Source: Streptomyces glomeratus
GTDB lineage: Bacteria > Actinomycetota > Actinomycetes > Streptomycetales > Streptomycetaceae
NCBI RefSeq assembly: GCF_021462825.1
Contig: NZ_JAKEEB010000001.1
Coordinates: forward strand, 1-64,000
DNA length: 64,000 nucleotides
Direction: 5' to 3'
Positions 30,425-40,612 of this stretch are shown one piece after another. The notes under the pieces are model-generated. The model was given only the letters and a program-made list of their open reading frames with translations, had not been told where the DNA came from and searched no databases. A program made the position numbers and the translations under genes. How positions within the stretch are numbered: position 1 is the first letter of the stretch; every line of letters begins with the position of its first letter.

Positions 30425-31270
30425 ATGGGCAGCCACACGGACTCCTTGCCGACGCCCGCCACTCCGGCCGGGCGCGACGGTCTCGACGCCATCCTCGCCC
30501 GGCCCGAGCGGGCCGTCCTCGCCTTCGACTTCGACGGGACGCTCGCCCCGATCGTCCCGGACCCCGACCAGGCCCGCGCCCACCCGGACGCGGTCCCCGC
30601 TCTCGCGGCGCTCGCCCCCAAGGTCGCATCCGTCGCGGTCGTCACCGGCCGCCCGGCCGGCGTCGCCGTCCGCCACGGTGGCTTCGCAGGGGTGCCCGGA
30701 CTCGACCACCTCGTCGTCCTCGGCCACTACGGCGCCGAACGCTGGGACGCCCGCACCGGCACCGTCAACGCCCCCGCCCCGCACCCCGGCGTCGCCGCCG
30801 TCCGTGCCGAACTCCCCGGCTTCCTGGACGAGATCGGTGCCTGGCGGGGCACCTGGATCGAGGAGAAGGGGCGGGCCGTCGCCGTGCACACCCGCAGGGC
30901 CGACGATCCGCAGGCCGCCTTCGAGGCCCTGCGCGAACCGCTCTCCGACCTCGCCGCCCGTCACGGACTGATCGTCGAACCCGGCCGGATGGTCCTGGAG
31001 CTGCGCCCGCCGGGCATGGACAAAGGGGTGGCCCTGCTGGAGTACGTCCGTGAGATCGGCGCGGGAGCGGTCATGTACGCGGGTGACGACCTCGGCGACC
31101 TGCCCGCCTTCGCCGCCGTCGACAAACTCCGCTCCGACGGCGTCCCCGGCCTGCTGGTGTGCAGCGGCAGCGAGGAGGTCACGGAACTCGCGGACAGGGC
31201 GGATCTCGTGGCCGACGGCCCGGAAGGGGTCGTGGCGCTGTTGAGGGCCCTGGCGGGCAGGCTCGCGTGA
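30425..31270 (+). CDS. otsB: Trehalose-6-phosphate phosphatase
   Basis: HAD-superfamily phosphatase of 281 residues that releases trehalose from trehalose-6-phosphate. Motif I DFDGT (35-39), a motif II Thr in VVTGRP (73-78), Lys200 and motif III/IV AGDDLGD (219-225) are all present. It converges on otsA, which makes its substrate, so the pair forms the OtsAB trehalose pathway used for osmotic and spore protection. The stops are 62 bases apart. Confidence 0.93.
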   Translation: MGSHTDSLPTPATPAGRDGLDAILARPERAVLAFDFDGTLAPIVPDPDQARAHPDAVPALAALAPKVASVAVVTGRPAGVAVRHGGFAGVPGLDHLVVLGHYGAERWDARTGTVNAPAPHPGVAAVRAELPGFLDEIGAWRGTWIEEKGRAVAVHTRRADDPQAAFEALREPLSDLAARHGLIVEPGRMVLELRPPGMDKGVALLEYVREIGAGAVMYAGDDLGDLPAFAAVDKLRSDGVPGLLVCSGSEEVTELADRADLVADGPEGVVALLRALAGRLA

Positions 31271-31331
31271 AGCGCCCCCTGGCCCGCCCGGTGAAGCGGC
31301 CCCGGACCACCCGGGTGGCGCACGGCGGCCG

Positions 31332-32759
31332 TCAGCCCTCCAGCGCGGCCAGCTGATCCAGGAACCACCGGGCCGGTGGGAGCGCCGTGGCCTGCGCGGC
31401 GAGCCGTTTCGTGCGCTCCGCGCGCTCCCCCGGCCCCATCGACAGCGCCTCGTGCAGCGCCCGGGCCGTGCCCACGATGTCGTACGGATTCACCGTCACC
31501 GCGTCCTCGCCCAGCTCCTCGTACGCCCCCGCCTCCCGCGACAGCACCAGCGCACAGCCCTCGTCGGAGACCACCGGGACCTCCTTGGCGACCAGGTTCA
31601 TGCCGTCCCGGATGGGGTTCACCAGGGCCACGTCCGCCAGCCGGTACGCGGCGAGCGAGCGCGCGAAGTCGTCCTTGACATGCAGCTCCACCGGGGTCCA
31701 CCCGGGCGTCCCGAAACGCGAGTTGATCTCCGCGGCCACCCGCTGGACCTCCGCCGTGTACTCACGGTAGACGGCCAGGTCCTGCCGCGACGGGTAGGCG
31801 AACGCCACGTGGACGACCCGTTCGCGCCACTCCGGACGCGACCGGAGCAGTTCCTCGTACGCCAGCAGCCCGCGCACGATGTTCTTGGACAGCTCGGTGC
31901 GGTCCACCCGCACGATCGTCTTGCGGGGTCTGCCGTCGGGGGCCGTGCCGATCTGGGCCCGCAGGGTCCGCATCCGCTCCGCCACGTCCGGCCGGTGCGC
32001 CCGCTCGCGCAGGAACTCCACGTCGGCGCCCAGCCCGTGGACACCGATGCGGGTGCCGGAGGGGATGCCCGGGCCGAGGACCGCGTGACAGCAGTCCGTG
32101 AAGGCGTCCGCCCACCGCTGGGTGAGGAACGCCGCCCGGTCCGCGCCCAGGATCCCGCCGAGCACCTGCGCGGCGATGTCGTCCGGCAGCAGCCGGAAGT
32201 ACTCCGGCGGCGCCCACGGTGTGTGCGAGAAGTGGCCGATCCGCAGGTCGGGCCTCAGCTCGCGGAGCATCCGGGGGGTCAGGGTGAGGTGGTAGTCCTG
32301 GACCAGGACCGCCGCGCCCTCGGCAGCCTCCTCCGCCAGTGCCTCGGCGAAGGCCCGGTTGTACCCCTCGTACGCCGCCCACTGCCGCCGGAACTCCGTG
32401 TCGAAGACCGGCTCCATCGGCGTCTGGTACAGCATGTGGTGCACGAACCACAGGACCGAGTTCGCGATGCCGTTGTACGCGGCGGCGTGCATCTGCGCGT
32501 CGACGTCCAGCATTCGTACGTGCTGGCCGCCGGTGTCGGCCGGATCGAGCGTGCCGCCCGTCCGCCGTACGGCCTCCCGGTCGCTGTCGTTCAGCGCCGA
32601 GCAGACCCACACCGCGTCCGTGCCGGGGCCGATCGCCGACAAGCCGGAGACCAGTCCGCCCCCGCCGCGCCTGGCGGTGAGCCGTCCCGTCTCGTCCAGC
32701 GTGTACGAGACCGGGCCGCGGTTGGACGCCACGAGAACGGAAGCCGCATTCGAAGCCAT
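31332..32759 (-). CDS. otsA: Trehalose-6-phosphate synthase (GT20)
   Basis: Retaining glycosyltransferase joining glucose from a nucleotide-glucose to glucose-6-phosphate. At 475 residues it has the family length. It shows the N-terminal RGGGGL glycine-rich loop, the VQDYHLTLTPRML segment, HTPWAP, and the nucleotide-binding DGMNLVAKE near the C-terminus. The donor (UDP- or GDP-glucose) cannot be told. It is convergent with otsB, and gpgS follows on the same strand upstream, about 115 bases away. Confidence 0.94.
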   Translation of the reverse strand: MASNAASVLVASNRGPVSYTLDETGRLTARRGGGGLVSGLSAIGPGTDAVWVCSALNDSDREAVRRTGGTLDPADTGGQHVRMLDVDAQMHAAAYNGIANSVLWFVHHMLYQTPMEPVFDTEFRRQWAAYEGYNRAFAEALAEEAAEGAAVLVQDYHLTLTPRMLRELRPDLRIGHFSHTPWAPPEYFRLLPDDIAAQVLGGILGADRAAFLTQRWADAFTDCCHAVLGPGIPSGTRIGVHGLGADVEFLRERAHRPDVAERMRTLRAQIGTAPDGRPRKTIVRVDRTELSKNIVRGLLAYEELLRSRPEWRERVVHVAFAYPSRQDLAVYREYTAEVQRVAAEINSRFGTPGWTPVELHVKDDFARSLAAYRLADVALVNPIRDGMNLVAKEVPVVSDEGCALVLSREAGAYEELGEDAVTVNPYDIVGTARALHEALSMGPGERAERTKRLAAQATALPPARWFLDQLAALEG

Positions 32760-32873
32760 GCCACGAAACCTAGCCCGAGCCGAAAACGCTCAAACGTTCC
32801 CTTCGGCCGTATGCGGAGCCGTATACAACCGGTGGCGTCACGCCCGCGGACCGGCGCCGGCGGGGGTGAAGGC

Positions 32874-33845
32874 TCAGGCAGCCCACCGGTTCGCGTACTC
32901 CGCGATCTCCGCCATCGGTGGCCGCTCCTCCGTGTCCACCGCGTACGTCCTTGGCTCGAAGCCGCCCTCGACGCGCTCGAACTGGGTGAGGGCGGGGCGG
33001 ATCAGATGGCCGCGGGCCAGTCGCAGCTGTGCGGTGCGGTAGATCGCCGCGGCCATGCGGCCGAGCGCCTGGCCGCCCTGGTGGCGGTGCAGGCGCACGC
33101 CGACATCGACCTGGGCCAGCGCGTCCAGACCCACCAGGTGCAGGGCGTCGACCAGCATGCCCAGCTCCACGCCGTACCCGACCGGGAACGGGATCCGCTC
33201 CAGCAGGGAGCGGCGGGCGGCGTACTCACCGCCGAGCGGCTGTACGAAGCCGGCCAGTTGCGGCCAGTGCATGTTGAGCAGCGGGCGGGCCATCAGCTCG
33301 GTGACGCGGCCGCCCTGTCCCGCCGCGGCCGTGCCGGGGGCGTGCTCGCCGGCCAGGGTCAGCGGCCGGTCGTACATCGCCTTCACGAGGTGCACACCCG
33401 GGTCGGTGAGCAGCGGGCCCACGATCCCGGAGACGAAGTCCGAGGAGAACTCCCTCAGATCGGCGTCGACGAAGCAGACGATGTCCCCGCGGGTGACCAG
33501 GAGGGAGCGCCACAGCACCTCCCCCTTGCCGGGCACGGCCGGGATGCGCGGCAGGATGGCGTCTCGGTGCACCACCGTCGCGCCGGCCGCCGCGGCCACC
33601 TCGGAGGTGCGGTCCGTGGAGCCCGAGTCGACGACGACGATCTCGTCGACGAGCGGAACCTGCTGCATGAGGTCGTGGCGGATGACGGCGACGATCTCGC
33701 CGACCGTCTCCTCCTCGTTGAGCGCGGGCAGCACGACGCTGACCGACGAGCCCGAGGAGCGTTTGGCGGCCAGGATCTGATGGAGCGGGCGATCGGCCAC
33801 GGACCAGGAGCGGGTGCTCAGCCAGCGCTCGACTTCTTCCAGCAC
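32874..33845 (-). CDS. gpgS: Glucosyl-3-phosphoglycerate synthase (GT81)
   Basis: GT-A-fold glycosyltransferase of 323 residues, making glucosyl-3-phosphoglycerate for glucosylglycerate or methylglucose polysaccharide synthesis. Key family features are the VSVVLPALNEEETVGEIV nucleotide-binding start (about 35-52), VDSGSTD, and the metal motif in CFVDADLREF (about 138-147). GPLLTDPGVHLVKA and GGEYAARRSLLERIPFP match the GpgS group. No GpgP phosphatase lies beside it. Proximity to otsBA suggests a compatible-solute context. Confidence 0.88.
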   Translation of the reverse strand: MLEEVERWLSTRSWSVADRPLHQILAAKRSSGSSVSVVLPALNEEETVGEIVAVIRHDLMQQVPLVDEIVVVDSGSTDRTSEVAAAAGATVVHRDAILPRIPAVPGKGEVLWRSLLVTRGDIVCFVDADLREFSSDFVSGIVGPLLTDPGVHLVKAMYDRPLTLAGEHAPGTAAAGQGGRVTELMARPLLNMHWPQLAGFVQPLGGEYAARRSLLERIPFPVGYGVELGMLVDALHLVGLDALAQVDVGVRLHRHQGGQALGRMAAAIYRTAQLRLARGHLIRPALTQFERVEGGFEPRTYAVDTEERPPMAEIAEYANRWAA

Positions 33846-33996
33846 AGTCTGCGGCTCCTCACATGTGGTGATCCATCTCGCGGTTCGGACGACTATCTCA
33901 ACTGTCCTGGCCTTCGGTTACAGTCTTGAACAACGCCGGTGACCATCGCATGTCGTGGGTCGCCGCGTTCGTCACCAGTGAAACAACCGCATACAG

Positions 33997-34136
33997 CTCA
34001 TCCAGAGGGGCAGAGGGAAACGGCCCGATGAAGCCCCGGCAACCCTCCAGCCGGTTCTCGTCTTCCACCGCGAGGCTCCCGGCTAGGGAAGGTGCCAAAT
34101 CCGTCTCACGGCGAGATGCGTCGTGAGGAAGATGAG
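33997..34136 (+). ncRNA. SAM-I (S-box) riboswitch upstream of thrC
   Basis: All conserved S-box blocks are present: P1 strand CTCATC (33997-34002) paired with GATGAG (34131-34136), the CAGAGGGAAACGGCCC and GATGAAGCCCCGGCAACC blocks, and AAGGTGCCAAATCC before the closing helix. S-adenosylmethionine binding closes P1. The 3' strand of P1 runs directly into the purine-rich GAGGAG/AAAGGG ribosome binding region before the thrC start (34157), and no U-rich terminator is seen, so control of translation initiation is likely. Confidence 0.96.
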
Positions 34137-34156
34137 GAGAAAGGGCCTCGCCTGAC

Positions 34157-35437
34157 ATGGCTGTGCAGACAGTTGCAAGCACCACCGACTCCGTGAATCT
34201 CGGTCCGGCCGCGGCCCTGTCCTGCCGCGAGTGCGGCCATCGGGTGCCGCTCGGCCCGGTCTTCGCCTGCGAGGAGTGTTTCGGCCCGCTGGAGATCGCG
34301 TACGACTTCTCGGGCTACGACACCGAGGAACTGCGGAAGCGGATCGAGGCGGGCCCCGCGAACATCTGGCGCTATGCGCCGCTCCTGCCGGTCCCGGCGG
34401 ACGTCGCCGACAAGCCGAACCTCAACCCGGGCTGGACCAAGCTGGTCAAGGCCGACAACCTCGCGCGCGAGCTGGGCGTGACCGGTGGTCTGTATGTGAA
34501 GGACGACTCCGGCAACCCGACGCACTCCTTCAAGGACCGGGTGGTCGCCCAGGCCCTGGAGGCGGCGCGCGTCTTCGGCTTCACCACCCTCTCCTGCTCC
34601 TCCACCGGCAACCTGGCGGGCGCGGTCGGCGCCGCGGCGGCCCGGGCCGGATTCCGCTCCTGCGTGTTCATCCCGCACGACCTGGAGCAGGGCAAGGTCG
34701 TCATGGCCGCGGTCTACGGCGGCGAGCTGATCGGCATCGAGGGCAACTACGACGATGTGAACCGCTTCTGCTCGGAACTGATCGGCGACCCGGCCGGCGA
34801 GGGCTGGGGCTTCGTCAACGTCAACCTGCGTCCGTACTACGCGGAGGGGTCCAAGACCCTGGCGTACGAGATCGCCGAGCAGCTGGGCTGGCGGCTGCCG
34901 GACCAGATCGTGGTCCCGATCGCCTCCGGCTCGCAGCTCACGAAGATCGACAAGGGGCTGCAGGAGCTGATCAGGCTCGGGCTGGTCGAGGACCGTCCGT
35001 ACAAGATCTTCGGTGCGCAGGCCGAGGGCTGCTCTCCGGTGTCCACCGCGTTCAAGGCGGGCCACGACGTCGTACGGCCGCAGAAGCCGGACACGATCGC
35101 CAAGTCGCTGGCGATCGGCAACCCGGCGGACGGCCCCTATGTCCTCGACATCGCGCGGCGCACCGGCGGGGCCGTGGAGGACGTGACGGACGAGCAGATC
35201 GTCGACGCCATCAAGCTGCTCGCCCGGACGGAGGGCATCTTCGCGGAGACGGCGGGCGGTGTGACGGTGGGCGTCACCCGCAAGCTGATCGAGAGCGGTG
35301 TCCTCGACCCGACGAAGACGACCGTCGTCCTCAACACCGGCGACGGTCTCAAGACCCTGGACGCGGTGGCGGGCACCGGCCTCACCGCGACGATCCGTCC
35401 GACCCTGGACTCCTTCCGAGAGGCTGGCCTCGCATGA
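34157..35437 (+). CDS. thrC: Threonine synthase
   Basis: PLP enzyme converting O-phospho-homoserine to threonine. In 426 residues it has an N-terminal zinc-ribbon-like region (Cys23, Cys26, Cys38, Cys41), the PLP lysine Lys126 in HSFKDR, and the phosphate loop SSTGNLAGAV. Full length for the actinobacterial type. It is directly under a SAM riboswitch, linking threonine and methionine branches, which compete for O-phosphohomoserine. The MoaD-like gene overlaps its stop by 4 bases (ATGA at 35434-35437). Confidence 0.95.
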   Translation: MAVQTVASTTDSVNLGPAAALSCRECGHRVPLGPVFACEECFGPLEIAYDFSGYDTEELRKRIEAGPANIWRYAPLLPVPADVADKPNLNPGWTKLVKADNLARELGVTGGLYVKDDSGNPTHSFKDRVVAQALEAARVFGFTTLSCSSTGNLAGAVGAAAARAGFRSCVFIPHDLEQGKVVMAAVYGGELIGIEGNYDDVNRFCSELIGDPAGEGWGFVNVNLRPYYAEGSKTLAYEIAEQLGWRLPDQIVVPIASGSQLTKIDKGLQELIRLGLVEDRPYKIFGAQAEGCSPVSTAFKAGHDVVRPQKPDTIAKSLAIGNPADGPYVLDIARRTGGAVEDVTDEQIVDAIKLLARTEGIFAETAGGVTVGVTRKLIESGVLDPTKTTVVLNTGDGLKTLDAVAGTGLTATIRPTLDSFREAGLA

Positions 35438-35709
35438 GCGTGACCGTTCGCATCCCCACCATCCTGCGCACCTACACCGGGGGCCGGGCCGAGGTCGCCG
35501 CCGAGGGCGCCACCCTCGCCGAGGTCATCGCCGACCTGGAGAAGAACCACACCGGCATCGCCGCCCGCGTCCTCGACGACCAGGGCAAGCTGCGCCGCTT
35601 CGTCAACGTGTACGTCAACGACGACGACGTGCGTTTCGAGCAGGGCCTCGACACGGCGACGCCGGACGGCGCGGGCGTCTCCATCATCCCGGCCGTCGCG
35701 GGCGGCTGA
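35434..35709 (+). CDS. MoaD/ThiS-family ubiquitin-like sulfur carrier
   Basis: Beta-grasp protein of 91 residues ending in the diagnostic Gly-Gly tail, which is adenylated and thiocarboxylated in MoaD, ThiS and CysO. It begins MSVTVRIPTILRTYTGGR. It overlaps thrC and shares the SAM riboswitch. That context, rather than molybdopterin or thiamine genes, suggests a role in sulfur assimilation or homocysteine/methionine-linked metabolism, similar to CysO or HcyS (inference). No E1 or JAMM protease gene is adjacent. Confidence 0.87.
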   Translation: MSVTVRIPTILRTYTGGRAEVAAEGATLAEVIADLEKNHTGIAARVLDDQGKLRRFVNVYVNDDDVRFEQGLDTATPDGAGVSIIPAVAGG

Positions 35710-35768
35710 GGGCCGCTCACCTCCCGTCGGCCATTACCCTCGGTAACGAGAACACCGAGAGTTCATCG

Positions 35769-35805
35769 AATTGCCCTCTCCGTGAGAGAAGCGGAGGGGG
35801 CAATT
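35769..35805 (+). terminator. Terminator of the thrC operon
   Basis: A 14-bp stem (35769-35782 with 35792-35805) with one G-T wobble and a 9-base loop, 60 bases after the MoaD-like gene. Confidence 0.85.
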
Positions 35806-36159
35806 CTGCATGGTTGAGCGCGGTACAGTTGGGGAACGCGTTTCCCGGTCTCCCGGTCGGACGCCCTCGCCCCTGCCGCCCACCCGACAAGAAGCAGCCA
35901 AAGTGGGCAGGGTTTTTGCGCCATTCATTCCTTTTGTCGGGCCCGACTTGCCCTGAATTCGGGTGAACTCTCCGTACATTCCCGACCGGTCATGCCCGGA
36001 TTTCTCGTCCGATTGACCTGTTGCAGACGGCAGTTGGACAGATACATTCAGCCGCGGTCGACGCGTTCCGGCGCACGCCCCCAACCGTTGGGGGGTGAGG
36101 TCTGACCCGGATCCGCGAAGTGTGGATCTGTGCAAGGGCCAGTAATAGGGGAGTTAGGC
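35806..36159 (+). other. Intergenic region before the cold-shock gene
   Basis: 354 bases between the terminator and the csp start codon. It contains no gene I can support. It is less G+C-rich than its surroundings (for example around 35900-36050) and probably includes the csp promoter and a long 5' leader, common for cold-shock genes. TTGACC at 36013-36018 could be a -35 element but no well-spaced -10 follows. Confidence 0.45.
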
Positions 36160-36363
36160 ATGGCTCAGGGCACCGTCAAGTGGTTCAACGCGGAGAAGGG
36201 GTACGGCTTCATCGCGGTCGACGGTGGTGCGGATGTATTCGTCCACTACAGCGCGATCCAGATGGACGGCTACCGCACCCTGGAAGAGGGTCAGCGGGTC
36301 GAGTTCGAGATCTCGCAGGGTCAGAAGGGGCCGCAGGCGGACATGGTCCGTCTGGCCGGCTGA
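36160..36363 (+). CDS. Cold-shock protein (CspA family)
   Basis: Single cold-shock domain of 67 residues, an RNA chaperone. RNP1 (KGYGFI) and RNP2 (VFVHY) are present. ATG 36160 is chosen for the GGGGAG 7 bases upstream and because the family begins [10 protein letters not shown]; the open frame back to 36130 is non-homologous. Located between the thrC operon and groEL2. Confidence 0.93.
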   Translation: MAQGTVKWFNAEKGYGFIAVDGGADVFVHYSAIQMDGYRTLEEGQRVEFEISQGQKGPQADMVRLAG

Positions 36364-36526
36364 AGTTGCGCGCCGACGACTGAACTGTTCGACGTGTCGA
36401 GGGGCTCGTATCCCGTTGGGGTGCGGGCCCCTCGGTCCGTCCGGGGCCGGTGGGGGCGGCGGGCCGGAGTGTGACGGGGGCGCGGCGGGGCCGCATGCGC
36501 GTCCCTCGGCGAGCCCGCTTGAGGAC

Positions 36527-36607
36527 CCCGCTTCGTGGGCGCGCCTTGCTCCCTCCCGCCACCCGACCACCACCCCGCAACGAGCCCGCTTCGCCGGCGC
36601 GCCTTGC
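36527..36607 (+). repeat. 23-bp direct repeat upstream of CIRCE
   Basis: 36527-36549 and 36585-36607 share a 23-base sequence with two mismatches (CCCGCTTCG..GGCGCGCCTTGC). The second copy ends inside the first CIRCE element. The function is unknown and could be a dispersed intergenic repeat. Confidence 0.6.
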
Positions 36608-36629
36608 ACTCGGAGGGGTCGAGTGCTAA
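36603..36629. promoter_or_regulatory. CIRCE element 1 (HrcA operator)
   Basis: CTTGCACTC-N9-GAGTGCTAA: the right arm matches the CIRCE consensus (TTAGCACTC-N9-GAGTGCTAA) perfectly and the left arm at 7 of 9 positions. Spacing is exactly 9. HrcA binds CIRCE and represses chaperonin genes until heat shock. Confidence 0.85.
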
Positions 36630-36638
36630 TCATTGGCG

Positions 36639-36665
36639 TTAGCACTCTGAAGGTGAGAGTGACAA
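36639..36665. promoter_or_regulatory. CIRCE element 2 (HrcA operator)
   Basis: TTAGCACTC-N9-GAGTGACAA: the left arm is perfect and the right arm matches 7 of 9. It follows element 1 by 9 bases, so the inner arms of the two sites form a further perfect palindrome (GAGTGCTAA-N9-TTAGCACTC). Both lie 125-187 bases upstream of the groEL2 start. Confidence 0.85.
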
Positions 36666-36759
36666 AGAGTGGACCGGGTCGGTGAGGCCGCGGGCCGGGT
36701 GGGGCAAGGAACCTCCGGCCGGGGCCGTCCGTCGCGGGCGCGGGCGCGGTCCGAAGTAA

Positions 36760-38412
<1,653 letters not shown>

Positions 38413-38440
38413 TCGACCTCTGGTCGATCAACGTCCTTGC

Positions 38441-38482
38441 CGAGGGCGGCACTCCCTGTTCCGACAGGGGGTGCCGCCCTCG
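38441..38482 (+). terminator. Strong terminator after groEL2
   Basis: A 19-bp stem (38441-38459 with 38464-38482) with one G-T pair and the loop TCCG, 29 bases after the stop. Confidence 0.9.
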
Positions 38483-38616
38483 GGCGTGTCCGGGGTCACG
38501 CCGTGGCCGGCCCGGGGTGTGGAATGCGCAATACCGCACGGGTGTTTCCTTGAGAAGGTGCAACAATGCGCGTGCACATACCAGCTGGTCCACAAGCCAC
38601 CCCGAGGAGCCCCCAC

Positions 38617-39744
38617 GTGACCGTCACCACGCCGCCCGCCTCCCGCGCAGCCCAGATCCTGGCCCGGCCGACGGCCATCAACGGCCTCACCGTCCCGAAC
38701 CGGATCGTCATGGCCCCGATGACCCGCATGTTCTCCCCGGGCGGCATTCCCGGTGAGGACGTGCTGTCGTACTACGCCCGCCGGGCCGCAGCCGGTGTCG
38801 GTCTGATCGTCACCGAGGGTACGTACGTGGGCCACGAGTCGGCTGGTCAGAGCGACCGTGTGCCCCGCTTCCACGGTGAGGAGCAGCTGGCGGGCTGGGC
38901 GAAGGTCGCCGAGGCGGTGCACGCGGCGGGCGGCACGATCGTCCCGCAGCTGTGGCACATCGGCATGGTCCGCGAGCAGGGTCAGCCCCCGTTCGCCGAT
39001 GCCCCCGCCGTCGGTCCCTCGGGTCTGCGCATCGGCGGCACCGAGGTCACCGGCAAGGCCATGGACCGGTCCGACCTGGACGCCGTCATCGGCGCGTTCG
39101 CCCAGGCCGCGGCCGACGCCGAGCGCATCGGCTTCGACGGCGTGGAGATCCACGGCGCCCACGGCTACCTCGTCGACCAGTTCCTGTGGGCGGGCACCAA
39201 CCGCCGCACCGACGCCTACGGCGGCGACCCGGTCGCCCGTACGCAGTTCGCGGCGGAGATCGTGGCCGCCGTGCGGGAGGCGGTCTCGCCGGAGTTCCCC
39301 GTCCTCTTCCGCTACTCGCAGTGGAAGCAGGAGGCCTACGACGCCCGGCTCGCCGAGACGCCCGAGGAGCTCGAGGCGATCCTCGCCCCGCTCACCGCGG
39401 CCGGGGTGGACGCCTTCCACGCCTCCACGCGCCGCTACTGGCTGCCGGAGTTCGACGGCTCGGACCTCAACCTGGCGGGCTGGACGAAGAAGCTGACGGG
39501 CAAGCCGGCCATCACGGTCGGCTCGGTGGGCCTGGACGGCGACTTCATCCGCGGCTTCGCGGGCGAGGGTGCCCCGGTCAAGGGCATCGACAACCTCCTG
39601 GACCGCCTGGAGGCGGAGGAGTTCGACATGGTCGCCGTCGGCCGCGCGCTGCTCCAGGACCCCGAGTGGGCGGCGAAGGTCCTGGCGGGCCGCTTCGACG
39701 ACCTGACGCCGTACGACGCGGCTGCGCTGAAGACCCTGCACTGA
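38617..39744 (+). CDS. NADH:flavin oxidoreductase, Old Yellow Enzyme family
   Basis: FMN-containing ene-reductase of 375 residues with a TIM barrel. Family features are the NRIVMAPMTRM start, the Gln-x-Trp-His segment LWHIGMV (about 112-117), the active-site GVEIHGAHGYLVDQFLW with His and the TNRRTDAYGG segment. GTG 38617 has GAGGAG 7 bases upstream; the longer frame to 38566 is not needed. Substrate is unknown (activated alkenes in general). It follows groEL2 after its terminator as a single gene. Confidence 0.93.
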   Translation: MTVTTPPASRAAQILARPTAINGLTVPNRIVMAPMTRMFSPGGIPGEDVLSYYARRAAAGVGLIVTEGTYVGHESAGQSDRVPRFHGEEQLAGWAKVAEAVHAAGGTIVPQLWHIGMVREQGQPPFADAPAVGPSGLRIGGTEVTGKAMDRSDLDAVIGAFAQAAADAERIGFDGVEIHGAHGYLVDQFLWAGTNRRTDAYGGDPVARTQFAAEIVAAVREAVSPEFPVLFRYSQWKQEAYDARLAETPEELEAILAPLTAAGVDAFHASTRRYWLPEFDGSDLNLAGWTKKLTGKPAITVGSVGLDGDFIRGFAGEGAPVKGIDNLLDRLEAEEFDMVAVGRALLQDPEWAAKVLAGRFDDLTPYDAAALKTLH

Positions 39745-39921
39745 CCCGGGCCGGGCGGTCCCCGCGCCCAGAAGGGTGTGGGGCCGCAGGCCTCCGGGCC
39801 GAAGGAGTGCGGGGCCGGTGACGTGGGGCGCCTGCGCGCGGGATTCCCTCGCGGGCCTTCGTGTGCTGGACCATGAGGAACGGTGCCCAACACCGAAGTC
39901 CAGCCGCACGGGAGATCGCCG

Positions 39922-40572
39922 ATGACCGAGCCCCCGCTCCCCGGAGTACTCGCCGATGTGGCGCCGTTCCTGGACCACTGGGGCTATGCGGCCGTGGCCG
40001 CCCTGGTGTTCGTCGAGGACTTCGGCGTACCCGTGCCCGGCGAGACGATCCTGATCGTCGCCGCCGCGTATGCGGGCGCGGGCCGGCTGAACATCGTCCT
40101 GGTGGCCGTCGTCGCCTTCCTCGCCGCGGTCCTCGGCGACAACGTCGGCTACGCGATCGGCCGCTTCGGCGGCCACCGGGTGGTGGAACGCTACGGCCGC
40201 TACGTGCTGCTCACCCCGGCGCGGGTCGCCAAGGCGGAGGCGTTCTTCGCGCGGCACGGCGGCAAGATCGTCACCGTGGCGAGGTTCATCGAGGGGCTGC
40301 GACAGGCGAACGGCATCATCGCCGGGCTGGCCGGGATGCCCTGGCGGCGCTTCCTGCTCTTCAACGCCCTCGGCGCCGCCCTGTGGGTCGGCGTCTGGGT
40401 CACGTTCGGTGCCCTCGCCGGAGCGCACCTGGAGACGCTGTACCCGGCGCTCCACCGCTACGAGCTGTATGTACTCGTCGGCCTGGCCGTGCTCGTCGTG
40501 CTCCTCGTCGCCCGCCGTGTGCACCGCCGCCGCAAGGACACGGCCGATCGCCGGTCCGGGAGAGAGGAGTGA
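39922..40572 (+). CDS. DedA-family membrane protein
   Basis: DedA/SNARE-associated (VTT-domain) integral membrane protein, 216 residues from this start, with about five hydrophobic segments. Characteristic are FVEDFGVPVPGETILI (about 32-47), GDNVGYAIGRFGG and RFIEGLRQANGIIAGLAGM. Members act in envelope lipid transport, for example undecaprenyl or phosphatidylethanolamine flipping. ATG 39922 is chosen for CGGGAG 7 bases upstream; a GTG at 39883 is an alternative. Confidence 0.86.
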   Translation: MTEPPLPGVLADVAPFLDHWGYAAVAALVFVEDFGVPVPGETILIVAAAYAGAGRLNIVLVAVVAFLAAVLGDNVGYAIGRFGGHRVVERYGRYVLLTPARVAKAEAFFARHGGKIVTVARFIEGLRQANGIIAGLAGMPWRRFLLFNALGAALWVGVWVTFGALAGAHLETLYPALHRYELYVLVGLAVLVVLLVARRVHRRRKDTADRRSGREE

Positions 40573-40612
40573 CGGCCCGCCCGTATGGATCGCCCCGGGG
40601 GCGGTCCGCAGG

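Noticed and set aside
36013..36046. TTGACC and GATACA as the csp promoter
   Set aside because: A 22-base spacer is too long for a standard promoter; recorded only as a possible -35 element.
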